From: Runella zeae DSM 19591
GTDB lineage: Bacteria > Bacteroidota > Bacteroidia > Cytophagales > Spirosomataceae
Direction of reading: 5' to 3'
DNA length: 64,000 nucleotides
Assembly: GCF_000423565.1 (NCBI RefSeq)
Contig: NZ_AUIF01000031.1
Span: 62,001 to 126,000 of the forward strand
The notes under the pieces were generated by a model. The model was given only the letters and a program-made list of their open reading frames with translations. It made no database searches and was not told the origin of the DNA. Shown here in pieces: positions 18,783 through 27,898 of this stretch. The translations under genes and the position numbers were made by a program. The stretch's first letter is position 1, and each line of letters begins with the position of its first letter.

Positions 18783-18970
18783 GACCCACAGAAAAGTCAA
18801 ATAGGGATGGTCATGACAGCATACCGTGCGATACTTCGTCGGTACTACGTGGCGCTATAAAAACCATCGTCATCCCTTGTTTGACGATACAAAGGTTGGC
18901 GGCATCTGCGCAGTCTTTTTGCGTAGTGGAAATTATTTTCAGAAATTTTGAAAAAAAACCCAACCCTCCC

Positions 18971-19996
18971 ATGCCTGTCAATCGCAATGCCCTCATTCGG
19001 TACAAAACCATAGATGCCTGTTTGCGCAATCGCCACCGCAAATGGACACTTGAAGACCTGATAGAAAAAGTTTCCGAAACCATGTATGAATATGAAGGAA
19101 TAGACAAGGGAATCAGCCGCCGCACTATCCAAGCCGACCTGCAAATGATGCGGAGCGATAAATTGGGGTATTTTGCGCCCATTATTGTAGTAGATAAAAA
19201 ATACTATACCTACGAAGACCCTGACTATAGCATCACTCAAATCCCGCTGACCGACCAAGACCTCCACCGAATGAACGAAGCAGTGGATGTATTACGTCAA
19301 TTCAAGGGTTTTTCACATTTTCAACAACTTACGGATGTAATTCAAAAACTGGAAGACCATGTATATGCCGCCAAACATCATCAGCGTACGGTGATTGATT
19401 TTGAAAAAAACGAAAACCTGCGAGGGCTTTCGTTTTTGGAGGTTTTGTATCAAGCAATCATCCAACAAAACCCTATATCACTTACTTATCAATCTTTTAA
19501 GGCCAGAGCACCACAAAAGTTTATTTTTCATGTATGGTGGCTCAAAGAATTTAAGAATCGTTGGTTTGCGGTAGGAGTCAAAAACAATCAAAAGGATATT
19601 TTAAATCTAGCCCTCGACCGCATGATTGATATAACTCCTACCAACGAATCGGCCTATCGCCCCAACGAACACCTTAATCCAGAAGAATACTATCGCGATG
19701 TGATTGGGGTGACAGTTGCACCCAACCAAAGACCCCGAAAGGTGCGGCTGTGGGTCGCCGCCGCCCATGCGCCCTATCTCGAAACCAAACCCCTCCATAG
19801 CTCACAAGTTACCTTAGAGCGTCAGCAAGAGGGAATTATCATTGAGCTTTTTGTACAGCTCAATTTTGAATTAGAAAAGGAAATCTTAGGGTTTGGAGGG
19901 TTTGTCAAAGTACTCGCTCCCGACACTCTCCGTAAGCAAATCCACCAACGTTTGGTTGAAGGGGTAAAGAAGTATGAAGAACCAATGTCTCAATAG
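18971..19996 (+). CDS. WYL-domain transcriptional regulator
   Basis: About 341 residues from the ATG at 18971 (MPVNRNALIRYKTIDACLRN). The longer upstream frame is an antisense reading of a tRNA-like sequence and is rejected. The N-terminal part holds a helix-turn-helix (ISRRTIQADLQMM, about 48-60). The WYL domain lies in the second half (ISLTYQSF; HVWWLKEFKNRWFAVGV, in which the W-Y-L motif is changed to WWLKEF). The C-terminal WCX-like region (RKVRLWVAAAHAPYL) closes the protein. WYL regulators sense ligands such as nucleic acids or nucleotides and often control DNA-damage or defence genes. The target is unknown. Confidence 0.88.
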   Translation: MPVNRNALIRYKTIDACLRNRHRKWTLEDLIEKVSETMYEYEGIDKGISRRTIQADLQMMRSDKLGYFAPIIVVDKKYYTYEDPDYSITQIPLTDQDLHRMNEAVDVLRQFKGFSHFQQLTDVIQKLEDHVYAAKHHQRTVIDFEKNENLRGLSFLEVLYQAIIQQNPISLTYQSFKARAPQKFIFHVWWLKEFKNRWFAVGVKNNQKDILNLALDRMIDITPTNESAYRPNEHLNPEEYYRDVIGVTVAPNQRPRKVRLWVAAAHAPYLETKPLHSSQVTLERQQEGIIIELFVQLNFELEKEILGFGGFVKVLAPDTLRKQIHQRLVEGVKKYEEPMSQ

Positions 19997-20268
19997 CTCT
20001 CCCTTTAGAAATTTATTTTCGACATATGCATCAAAAAAAAGCAAGCAAAGAAATAGCATGGCCACAGGGCGAATTGGGGCATTCGCCGAAAAGATACTGT
20101 TCCTTTTACGCCGCGCTCAACTAAGCACCGAATCGGATGCATATTATATTATGCCCGTTTGTAAGGTCTTAATGGACAGGAGTTGCGTTATATCTTGGAT
20201 CTTTAATCCGTCATGGGCTAAGAATTCTCTGGCGAAATTTTCCGTGTCACCACTACGGCGAATACCGC

Positions 20269-21090
20269 ATGCAGCGCTTAATATTGGAAGCATGGGAACG
20301 CTTAGAAAATAAAAACCTCATTCAAGAGCAAATAGTCAAAGTATCGAAACAGGCAGAAGCCGAGCGTTTTTACAATTATCCATTCGCGGCCTTGGAAGAA
20401 GCATTAGCAAATGCGGTGTATCATAAAAGCTACGAACTCTCCAAGCCCATAGAAGTTCAACTTTGGCCCGATCGAATAGAAATCCTCAGTTATCCTGGTC
20501 CTGTGCCGCCAGTAGATGCCCAAATACTGAAGCAAAATCAACGCATCGTCGCCAGAGATTACCGTAACCGACGGATTGGCGATTTTTTAAAAGAACTTCG
20601 TTTAACTGAAGGGCGAGGCACGGGCTTCCCCCTCATTTATCGCTCGATGGAAGCCAATGGCTCAATAAAACCCATATTTGAAACAGATAACCAAAGTACT
20701 TACTTTTTGACCATTCTGCATAAGCGAGAAGAACTAAGTAACCAAGCTGGTAACCAAGCTATCTCCCTTTGGAAAATCATACAACTTATGCTTGAGGAAG
20801 AACAAAAATTATCTCCCAAGCAAATCGAGAAAGCCAGACAAAATCTCGAAAAATTAAATAAAAAGTCACTGGAAATTCTGAAATTTCTGGAAACGGAAGG
20901 GCCTAAAAAGAAAAAAGAGCTTTTTGCCCACGTCAGCCTCACAATCCAGACTAAAAATACAAATCAGTATTTAATCCCTTTATTGGAATTAGGTCTCATT
21001 CAACCGACCATTAAAGACCGACCTAGCAGCCCTTTACAACGGTATTTAATCACTCCGTTGGGAAAAAATGTCTTAACAATTATAGTATAG
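20269..21090 (+). pseudogene. RecG/AlbA_2-type ATP-binding protein, N-terminal part missing
   Basis: 273 residues matching the C-terminal part of the AlbA_2 / ATP-dependent DNA helicase-related family. YNYPFAALEEALANAVYHKSYE (about 35-56) and RNRRIGDFLKELRLTEGRGTGFPLIYRSME are its typical GHKL-like ATPase blocks, and a winged-helix region follows. Complete members carry an N-terminal AlbA_2 domain. Here the frame upstream is open only to a stop near 20170 and does not read as that domain. I therefore judge this gene to be 5'-truncated, perhaps still translated from the ATG at 20269. Confidence 0.6.
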
Positions 21091-21115
21091 ACATTTACTC
21101 AATCAATTCAAGAAA

Positions 21116-21156
21116 AAGACAGTAAACATAAAGTACTACTTTATACCTACTGTCTT
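21116..21156. terminator. Bidirectional hairpin between convergent genes
   Basis: AAGACAGTA (21116-21124) is the reverse complement of TACTGTCTT (21148-21156). It lies between the plus-strand RecG-like gene and the minus-strand aldolase gene, where a shared terminator is expected. The T run is weak. Confidence 0.5.
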
Positions 21157-21178
21157 CATTAAAGCTACAATCGTGTTC

Positions 21179-22084
21179 TTAGATTTGGGGCAATACAGGG
21201 CGCGTTGCCAACGAATCGTTGATTACTTTAAGTACGCGCTCACGCTCTTCTCCTATCAATGGCAAACGTGGCTGACGTACATACTCCGTTCCCAAACCAG
21301 TAGCTACTTCGGCTAGTTTGATATTTTGGACAAACTTAGTAGATACATCTAAGTGCAACAAAGGATAAAACCACCGATAAATCTCACGCGCTTCTTCGAT
21401 ACGTCCTTGTTTTGCTAATTCATAAATCACGACTGTTTCGCGAGGGAAAGCATCTACTAGACCTGCAATCCAGCCATCAGCTCCCATGATAAGGCTCTCA
21501 AGTGCCATATCATCCACACCCGAAAGGATTTTGAAACGATGTCCGATTTCATTGATGATGTCGGTCATGTACCGAATGTCTCCTGTCGATTCTTTCATAG
21601 ATTCGAAGTGAGCATTTTGAGCCAAATCCTTGAACATCGGAATAGTCACCAAGGTCTTGTAAGCAATGGGATTATTGTAAATCATCACTGGCAAATCGGT
21701 CGCATCGGCCACGGTGTGCATATAATGCAAGGTTTCGCGCTCATCAGAGGGGTAGCGCATCGGTGGCAACAACATAAAACCATCGGCTCCTGCTTCTGCC
21801 GCTTGTTTTACAAAGTTTACTGCTACCCGGGTGATATTCTCCGCCACGCCAATGATAAGTGGTACACGGTCTGCAATCACTTCACGAGCCGAAGTCAAAA
21901 GCGTTAGTTTTTCATCATAAGTCAAGGTGCTATTTTCACCCAACGACCCACAGATGATAATACCATGCACTCCGGCCTTGATTTGTTTGTCGATGTTATA
22001 ATTAAATGTTTTGAGGTCAAGTGTTTCGTCTTCGAAAAACTTGGTTGTCACGGCGGGATAAACGCCAATCCAATCTGGTTTCAT
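21179..22084 (-). CDS. Dihydrodipicolinate synthase / N-acetylneuraminate lyase family aldolase
   Basis: About 301 residues from the ATG at 22084 (MKPDWIGVYPAVTTKF), which matches the usual start of the family. It is a Schiff-base class I aldolase. The motif GSLGENSTLT (about 46-55) binds the keto-acid carboxylate. The Tyr of MIYNNPIAYK (about 134-143) and the Lys of SMKESTGDIRYM (about 161-172) are the catalytic residues of the family. In Bacteroidetes, relatives act in lysine synthesis or in cleavage of keto-sugar acids and hydroxyproline intermediates. The AraC regulator upstream on the same strand suggests a catabolic role. Specific substrate unknown. Confidence 0.88.
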   Translation of the reverse strand: MKPDWIGVYPAVTTKFFEDETLDLKTFNYNIDKQIKAGVHGIIICGSLGENSTLTYDEKLTLLTSAREVIADRVPLIIGVAENITRVAVNFVKQAAEAGADGFMLLPPMRYPSDERETLHYMHTVADATDLPVMIYNNPIAYKTLVTIPMFKDLAQNAHFESMKESTGDIRYMTDIINEIGHRFKILSGVDDMALESLIMGADGWIAGLVDAFPRETVVIYELAKQGRIEEAREIYRWFYPLLHLDVSTKFVQNIKLAEVATGLGTEYVRQPRLPLIGEERERVLKVINDSLATRPVLPQI

Positions 22085-22254
22085 AAGAGAAGAATATTTT
22101 TGGTAAGTTGATTGAGAGTTTTTGTATCTGCTAAAGGACTCCACAAAATTAGACTATCAGCTGCTCTCACACTCTTCGCCACTTAGCAAATTCTAATATT
22201 ATTTTATTACAAATGAGGCACAAACCCACCAAAATGGGTTAAATATTCAGCAAA

Positions 22255-23118
22255 TTAGCTTGTTTTTTTCAGATAATCTCGGGGTGCCATGCCTGTCACT
22301 TGCTTAAACTGACGATTGAAATTTGAGAGATTTGAATAGCCACACGCGAACGCAATCTGACTGATACTCTGGGTTGAGTCTCGCAGCAATCGACAGGCAT
22401 GTTCGACCCTTACTTCATTTAGCAACTGAGAGAAAGTTTTGCGCGTATGAGTACGCAAAAAACGACAAAAAGCGTGAGGCGTAAGATTGGCCACACTGGC
22501 GATATCTTCCAGCGTAATCTCATTGGCGTAGTTTGTCAAAATAAAATTGAAGACATTTTCTAAACGACGATGATCAACGGGCTTACTGGGTTGTTTGTAG
22601 GCCGTTCCTGAAAGCCGTTCACAATCCTGCGACAGCATCAGGCCGTCCAAGCTAGCCAAGAGTGTCATCAATTGCTCAAAAGGGCGCTGAGTTTCTACCT
22701 TTTCAAACCGCTCCGTAAGGTCGTTGGGGGCGGCACATTTAAGTCTTAACCCATGAGCCGCTTCCCGAAGCAGTTCGGCCACGTGGGCAAGTTCAGGACA
22801 TTTTATAAATATATCTCCCAATATTTCTTCTTTAAAAAAGAAAGAATAAGCAATCACTTTTTGGGAAGATTCTGCCTCAAAATACGCAGGGTCGTTGAGC
22901 AAGACATGCGGTACATTAGCCCCTAGCAATAGCAAATCATAAGGCTGAAAACGGTCAATGCGGTCGCCTACCACCAATGTACCCGCGCCTTCTTTGATAA
23001 GTGTAAGCTGGATTTCGGGATGAAAATGAAGACGTTGAAAAAAATGAGCACCGGTGTCGATTTGAACTCGAAACGAACGATCATCTACTGTCGGTACTTT
23101 AAAAAGGAGAGGTTTCAT
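22255..23118 (-). CDS. AraC-family transcriptional regulator
   Basis: 287 residues. An N-terminal cupin-like sensor (HFHPEIQLTLIKEGAGTLVVGD, about 31-52) is followed by two helix-turn-helix motifs at the C-terminus. These are ITLEDIASVANLTPHAFCRFLRTHTRKTF and ISQIAFACGYSNLSNFNRQFKQVTGMAPRDY, the classic AraC signature. It starts with the ATGA overlap on the stop of the exonuclease-type gene upstream (23115-23118), so translation is coupled. It probably responds to a sugar-like ligand and may control the adjacent aldolase. Confidence 0.93.
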   Translation of the reverse strand: MKPLLFKVPTVDDRSFRVQIDTGAHFFQRLHFHPEIQLTLIKEGAGTLVVGDRIDRFQPYDLLLLGANVPHVLLNDPAYFEAESSQKVIAYSFFFKEEILGDIFIKCPELAHVAELLREAAHGLRLKCAAPNDLTERFEKVETQRPFEQLMTLLASLDGLMLSQDCERLSGTAYKQPSKPVDHRRLENVFNFILTNYANEITLEDIASVANLTPHAFCRFLRTHTRKTFSQLLNEVRVEHACRLLRDSTQSISQIAFACGYSNLSNFNRQFKQVTGMAPRDYLKKTS

Positions 23119-23888
23119 TTTCCTAGTTTATAAGTCACAATCACAGGGTAATGGTCTGAGGTTTGGGGTTCATACAATACTTTATAGTCAATCATTTTGA
23201 AAGCACTGCTCTGATGAGTCCAAAAATAGTCGATGCGTTTATTGACATCAGGAAGCGTGCCACCGTCCGTATTTTTACCAGCGTCGTTCCAGTATTTTGT
23301 CATTGCTTCTAAAGTATGGTCATCGGTTGTCGCGTTGAAATCTCCGCCTACAATCACCGGATAAATACTATTTTGGAGGTTTTCATTAATTACCGCCGCC
23401 TGCAAACCCCGCCCCAAAGCCGAACGATGATCTAAATGCGTATTACAAAAACGTACGTATTTGGAATCAGAAAGTGGAACAAGCGCACACATCAAAATAC
23501 GGGGTTCGGCGTCTTCTGGATTAGGGAGCTTGAGTTTTTGTACACTTTCTATCGGATACTTAGATAATATTCCCAATCCATATTTGCCACCTTGTAGTTC
23601 AATTGCATCCGAAAATGCCGACTTATAACCCGTTAAAAGAGATAATATGTTCATTTGATTGACCTTACCCGAACGTGTCACTACGCTATCGATTTCTTGC
23701 AAGGCTACCAAATCGGGTTTATGTTTTTTGATAAGCTCCACCACTCGATTGAGATTTGATTTTCCCTGCTCACTTTCACCATGATGGATATTATAAGTCA
23801 TAACCTTCAATGTAATAGGCTTATTTTTTTGAGCGAATACATGCAAAGTGCCCAAAAGCAAGAATACAAGATACAGACTTTTCTTCAT
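23115..23888 (-). CDS. Exported endonuclease/exonuclease/phosphatase family protein
   Basis: About 257 residues from the ATG at 23888, chosen because it starts a clear signal peptide (MKKSLYLVFLLLGTLHVFAQ). EEP-fold motifs are MTYNIHHGE (about 30-38, metal Asn), LVALQEID (catalytic Glu), THLDHRSALGR, VIVGGDFNAT (Asp and Asn) and SDHYPVIVTYKL with the final Asp-His. By family knowledge such exported members act on sphingomyelin, phosphoinositides or DNA; the substrate cannot be read here. Confidence 0.88.
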   Translation of the reverse strand: MKKSLYLVFLLLGTLHVFAQKNKPITLKVMTYNIHHGESEQGKSNLNRVVELIKKHKPDLVALQEIDSVVTRSGKVNQMNILSLLTGYKSAFSDAIELQGGKYGLGILSKYPIESVQKLKLPNPEDAEPRILMCALVPLSDSKYVRFCNTHLDHRSALGRGLQAAVINENLQNSIYPVIVGGDFNATTDDHTLEAMTKYWNDAGKNTDGGTLPDVNKRIDYFWTHQSSAFKMIDYKVLYEPQTSDHYPVIVTYKLGK

Positions 23889-24053
23889 AACTAAGTCAGG
23901 TTTAGAGAATGATTTAAAGCTACAAATATAGCCCTCTCCTATTTTATACCCTAAATTTGTGCCAAACCTGCCTTGTAAGTTTATCCAAATACACTTCCAA
24001 AACAATAAAAATAGAGCCTAGTTTTGTATCTTTGACTCACCAACGCGCCAAAG

Positions 24054-24413
24054 ATGAAACCTCATTTTCGCATCGACGAAGTTACGTACTCCCATTTATT
24101 GGGCAGGCTCAACGACCTGCACGTGACCGATAAGCGCGGTACACTTCCTGATTTTATTTTTTTTCATAAAGACGAATGGCTCGCCGACACGGCCGTCATT
24201 GAAGAACTCACTCGGCACAAAGGCGAGTGGCAAGTCAATTTGGTTTTTGCCCATACCAACAACCCGATGCGGTTTATCCGCCGACAAATCACCTCGTATT
24301 CGTGCCCGCGCAAGGCGTCTTTGTTTGCGTCTTTGATGCGCCGATTAGCGGCAAAAGACCAGCGCGGTACGCAGGCAATCAGTATAAATGATATATTTGT
24401 AGCACAGAACTGA
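24054..24413 (+). CDS. Small unknown protein, paralogue of a hydrogenase-operon protein
   Basis: 119 residues; family not recognised. The C-terminal 65 residues match the protein at 28882-29208: (H/R)KG(E/R)W, then V-x-x-x-x-x-NP-x-x-F-x-x-R-x-x-x-x-Y, then KA-x-L-x-A-x-L-x-RR-x-x-x-x-D-x-RGT, ending with a D-I pair. The N-terminal half is rich in charged and aromatic residues. It lies 20 bp before the TetR gene and upstream of the hydrogenase small subunit, so it probably shares the hydrogenase context. No signal peptide or membrane segment. Function unknown. Confidence 0.8.
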   Translation: MKPHFRIDEVTYSHLLGRLNDLHVTDKRGTLPDFIFFHKDEWLADTAVIEELTRHKGEWQVNLVFAHTNNPMRFIRRQITSYSCPRKASLFASLMRRLAAKDQRGTQAISINDIFVAQN

Positions 24414-24433
24414 GCATCATCGCAAAGGTTATC

Positions 24434-25054
24434 ATGCACAATACCAAAGAAAAAATCGTACTGGCTTCCATAAAGCTCTTTAATGAGCACGGGGTGGCAA
24501 GTGTCAGGCTTCAACAAATAGCCGACGAAACGGGTATTAGCGTCGGTAATTTGGCCTACCATTTTCGCAACAAAGAGGCCATTGTTTCGTCGGTGTACGA
24601 AAAATTATTTGATGAATTTCGACAACTCCTCAGTACCTATCTTCTTACGCCTTCTTTTACCGATTTCGACATGCAGATGTCGGGCTATTTTGAGTTTTTC
24701 AAAACCTACCGTTTTTACATTACGGATTTGTTTTCTGCCGAACATCCCCTACCCGAAATTCAGTCAGAATGGGAGATGTTTATGAACAAAATGATTTTAC
24801 AAATCAGAAACCGCATCGACTTTCATGTAAGTCGCGGTGAGCTTCTTCCAGAATCGTCTCAGGGTACTTACCATCTCATTGCCGAATCCATTTGGATGAC
24901 GCTTGTTTTTTGGATTCCCCAACAAACCATTCGTCGCAAGCCCGTCACGGAAGGCCGCTATCGAATGGCAGTATGGAACCATCTAAAGCCGTATTTTACC
25001 CAAAAAGGCTTAGACACTTTCGAACTTATCTCTCCCGTCCTTTCTCAAAATTAA
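24434..25054 (+). CDS. TetR/AcrR-family transcriptional regulator
   Basis: 206 residues. The N-terminal helix-turn-helix is typical of TetR: KEKIVLASIKLFNEHGVASVRLQQIADETGISVGNLAYHFRNKEAIV (about residues 4-50), where VGNLAYHFRNKE is the recognition part. The C-terminal ligand domain is helical with many aromatic residues. The gene lies 20 bp after the small unknown protein and about 210 bp before the hydrogenase operon, whose upstream region carries palindromes suitable for a dimeric repressor. Control of the hydrogenase genes by this protein is an inference from position. Confidence 0.9.
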   Translation: MHNTKEKIVLASIKLFNEHGVASVRLQQIADETGISVGNLAYHFRNKEAIVSSVYEKLFDEFRQLLSTYLLTPSFTDFDMQMSGYFEFFKTYRFYITDLFSAEHPLPEIQSEWEMFMNKMILQIRNRIDFHVSRGELLPESSQGTYHLIAESIWMTLVFWIPQQTIRRKPVTEGRYRMAVWNHLKPYFTQKGLDTFELISPVLSQN

Positions 25055-25140
25055 TCTTTAAATCCTGATCAATGTCATGTCTTTTAAGTAGTACATCCAC
25101 TACTTTGTGAAACACATGTAGCTACCAATATTTAGGTTTA

Positions 25141-25189
25141 TTCTAAATTAGAAAAAAATTTCTAAATCTAATTAGAAAATATTTTCTAA
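25141..25189. promoter_or_regulatory. TTAGAA/TTCTAA palindrome array upstream of hydrogenase genes
   Basis: TTAGAAAATATTTTCTAA (25172-25189) is a perfect 18-bp palindrome. A second site of the same form, TTAGAA-N6-TTCTAA, is at 25148-25165, 24 bp upstream. TTCTAA at 25141-25146 adds another half-site. The array lies just upstream of a TATATTTG promoter element. It is a likely operator for a dimeric regulator, the nearest candidate being the TetR protein at 24434-25054. Confidence 0.6.
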
Positions 25190-25204
25190 AAAGCCAGAAG
25201 TGGT

Positions 25205-25212
25205 TATATTTG
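25205..25212 (+). promoter_or_regulatory. Bacteroidetes-type -7 promoter element of the hydrogenase operon
   Basis: TATATTTG matches the Bacteroidetes -7 consensus TAnnTTTG and lies 54 bp before the start codon of the small-subunit gene. The -33 element would fall at 25180-25187, inside the palindrome, so a bound repressor would block polymerase. The -33 sequence itself is weak. Confidence 0.5.
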
Positions 25213-25265
25213 TTCACTTTTTAGTACAATTTTAGCAAACCAAAACCCTTAAGCTAGTTTTTCTT

Positions 25266-26249
25266 ATGGCAAATGTACTATGGCTGCAAGGAGGCGCGTG
25301 CAGTGGCAATACCATGTCGTTTTTAAATGCCGAAGAGCCTACGGTGGTTGACCTCGTCACCGATTTCGGCGTAAATATTCTCTGGCACCCCTCTATTGGG
25401 CTAGAAATTGGTCACCAAGTGACCGAACTGCTCCATGACATCCTCAAAGGAAAAGTCCAATGCGATATTTTAGTCTACGAAGGGAGCATCATCCAAGGAC
25501 CCAAAAACACCGGAACAATGAACTATTTCTGCGACCGCCCGATGAAAGACTGGGTACGTGAGTTGTCAGAAGTAGCGGGTTTTGTGGTAGCCATAGGTGA
25601 CTGTGCCACTTGGGGAGGAATTCCCGCCGTTGCCCCTAACCCTAGTGAGTCAACAGGAGTACAGTTTTTGAAAAAGGAAAAAGGAGGCTTTTTGGGAGCT
25701 AATTACAAATCGAAAGGTGGTTTGCCTGTCATCAACATCCCAGGCTGCCCCGCTCACCCCGACTGGATTACCCAAATTTTGGTTGCGATTGCTACGGGAC
25801 GAATTGGAGATGTGTTACTTGATGAATACCATCGTCCAAAAACATTCTTCACCGATTTTGTTCAGACGGGTTGTACCAACGTAGTCAATTTTGCCAACAA
25901 AGTGGACGGAGGTTTTGGAAAACGAGGCAACGGCTGCTTGTTCTACGAAGTAGGATGCCGTGGGCCAATGACGCGCGCTAGTTGTAACCGAATCTTGTGG
26001 AACCGTCAATCCAGCAAAACCCGCGCCAATCACCCCTGCTTGGGTTGTACTGAGCCAGGCTTCCCTCACCACGATTTGGCCAAAGGAAGTGTGTTCAAAA
26101 CCCTCAAATACTTGGGTTTCCTTCCGCAAGACGTGCCAGCGGGCAACTCCAAATTAGGCTATTATATGCGCGCAGGCTTTGAAAAAACCATGCACGCCTT
26201 AGAAGTCGGCTTAGGTGTCGAAAAAGCACACAGCCAAGGCTCAAAATAA
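25266..26249 (+). CDS. hupS: [NiFe]-hydrogenase small subunit, HupS/Huc type (group 2)
   Basis: 327 residues, very like cyanobacterial uptake HupS. It has no Tat signal peptide and no C-terminal membrane anchor, so it acts in the cytoplasm. It carries the iron-sulfur relay to the large subunit. Visible ligand regions are GACSGNT (C12), GDCATWGG (C113), PGCPAHPDW (C161), FVQTGCT (Q200, C203), GNGCLFYEVGC (C224, C231), C240 and HPCLGC (C258, C261). In classic enzymes the first region is CxxC; here N15 replaces the second Cys. The distal HxxC is QxxC. Both changes are known for the HupS/Huc group and fit high-potential clusters. The next gene starts 37 bp downstream. Confidence 0.96.
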   Translation: MANVLWLQGGACSGNTMSFLNAEEPTVVDLVTDFGVNILWHPSIGLEIGHQVTELLHDILKGKVQCDILVYEGSIIQGPKNTGTMNYFCDRPMKDWVRELSEVAGFVVAIGDCATWGGIPAVAPNPSESTGVQFLKKEKGGFLGANYKSKGGLPVINIPGCPAHPDWITQILVAIATGRIGDVLLDEYHRPKTFFTDFVQTGCTNVVNFANKVDGGFGKRGNGCLFYEVGCRGPMTRASCNRILWNRQSSKTRANHPCLGCTEPGFPHHDLAKGSVFKTLKYLGFLPQDVPAGNSKLGYYMRAGFEKTMHALEVGLGVEKAHSQGSK

Positions 26250-26286
26250 TTTCCCATTTCCTCCATCTCAACTTGAACACACTCCA

Positions 26287-27879
26287 ATGGCAATCACCAA
26301 AGAACTAAATATATCACCCGTAGGCCGCGTAGAAGGCGACCTCGATGTAAAAGTATATATGGAAGACGGCGTAGTGACCCGCGCCCACACGCAAGCGGCT
26401 ATGTTCCGTGGTTTTGAACAAATCATGGCGGGCAAAGACCCCCAATCAGGGCTGATTGTGACGCCACGTATTTGCGGAATTTGCGGCGGCTCCCACTTGT
26501 ATTGCGCTTCCTCAGCACTCGACACCGCTTGGGGAACCACCTTGCCACCGAATGCCCTCTTGCTTCGCGCCTTGGGACAAGCCACCGAAACCATCCAAAG
26601 TATTCCGCGTTGGTTTTATGCCATTTTTGCCACCGACTTAGCCAATAAAAAATTTGCAAACAAGCCCCTCTATGCCGAAGTAGTAAAACGCTGGGCAGCA
26701 TATGTAGGGACGTCTTTCCAAAAAGGCGTAACCTCAAGTGCGTTGCCCGTACAAGTATATGCGCTTTTTGGGGGTCAGTGGCCACATTCTAGCTACATGG
26801 TGCCTGGGGGCGTTATGAGTGCTCCTACCCTCAAAGACATCACGCGTGCCCATGCCATCATGAATCAATTCCGTAAAGATTGGCTCGAAAGTATCTTTTT
26901 GGGCTGTTCAATTGAACGTTACATGCAAATCAAGACATGGGACGATTTGATGGAATGGGGCGAAGAAAACGAATCGCAACGCAACTCCGACTTGGGCTTG
27001 TACATTCGGGCAGGGATTGAGTTTGGACTGCATAAATTTGGACAAGGGGTAGGTAAATTTGTGGCGTTTGGCACCTATATTCACAAAGATTTGTGGAACC
27101 AGCCTAAAATTGAAACCCGCAACAATGCCGTGATTAGTCCTGGCGGTTTTTGGGATGGTAAAAAGTACTACGAACTTGACCATTTGCAGGTACAAGAGCA
27201 CGTCAAGCACGCATGGTACGCCGATGTACCCGCCGCCCACCCTTGGGACGAACCACTGCCAACGCCGCTGCCGTCACAAAACTTGGCCGAAACCAATTTT
27301 AACGATAAATACAGCTGGTCAAAAGCGCCGCGTTACATGAACTTTGCGGCAGAAGCTGGGCCGCTGTCGCGGGTGATTATGAATGCCAATCCTGCCAATA
27401 AAGCACACCAATTCCAAGATCCACTCTTTATGGATATTATGGAAAAAATGGGGCCAAGTGTATTTACCCGCACGTTGGCACGTTTGCACGAAGCGCCGCG
27501 CTTGTATTTGATGATTGATGAGTGGCTTCGTCAAGTGGACCTGAATGGTGACTTTTACATCAAACCTACCGAACGCGACGGCAAAGGCTGGGGAGCCACC
27601 GAAGCAGCGCGTGGGGCATTGGCACACTGGATTGAAATCGAAAATGGCGTCATCAAAAATTATCAAGTGATGGCACCAACGACTTGGAACGTAGGCCCTA
27701 ACGACGAAACAGGCAACCCAGGACCCATTGAGGCCGCCTTGGAAGGCACCGAAATCGAAGACCCACATGACCCCGTGGAAGTAGGTTTAGTGGCTCGTTC
27801 GTTTGACTCTTGCTTGGTCTGTACGGTTCACGCCCACGACGGTAAGAGCGGTCAAGAATTGGCGAAGTTCAAATTGTAG
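26287..27879 (+). CDS. hupL: [NiFe]-hydrogenase large subunit, HupL/Huc type (group 2)
   Basis: 530 residues from the ATG at 26287 (MAITKELNISPVGRVEGD), which fits the conserved family start; a longer frame overlaps hupS. It binds the NiFe(CN)2CO centre. The L1 motif is R61-ICGICGGSH70, giving C63 and C66. The L2 motif near the end is D507-SCLVCTVH515, with C509 and C512 completing the nickel ligands. DSC instead of the usual DPC is typical of this group. The 15 residues after H515 (AHDGKSGQELAKFKL) form the tail that the maturation protease removes after nickel insertion. The protease gene lies downstream at 28102-28593. Confidence 0.97.
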   Translation: MAITKELNISPVGRVEGDLDVKVYMEDGVVTRAHTQAAMFRGFEQIMAGKDPQSGLIVTPRICGICGGSHLYCASSALDTAWGTTLPPNALLLRALGQATETIQSIPRWFYAIFATDLANKKFANKPLYAEVVKRWAAYVGTSFQKGVTSSALPVQVYALFGGQWPHSSYMVPGGVMSAPTLKDITRAHAIMNQFRKDWLESIFLGCSIERYMQIKTWDDLMEWGEENESQRNSDLGLYIRAGIEFGLHKFGQGVGKFVAFGTYIHKDLWNQPKIETRNNAVISPGGFWDGKKYYELDHLQVQEHVKHAWYADVPAAHPWDEPLPTPLPSQNLAETNFNDKYSWSKAPRYMNFAAEAGPLSRVIMNANPANKAHQFQDPLFMDIMEKMGPSVFTRTLARLHEAPRLYLMIDEWLRQVDLNGDFYIKPTERDGKGWGATEAARGALAHWIEIENGVIKNYQVMAPTTWNVGPNDETGNPGPIEAALEGTEIEDPHDPVEVGLVARSFDSCLVCTVHAHDGKSGQELAKFKL

Positions 27880-27898
27880 TTTTCTAAAACAATCCAGT

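Noticed and set aside
18758-18970. N-terminal extension of the WYL regulator beginning MPRRDSNPRPTEKS
   Set aside because: RDSNPRP is the usual antisense reading of a tRNA T-arm; the real start is the ATG at 18971.
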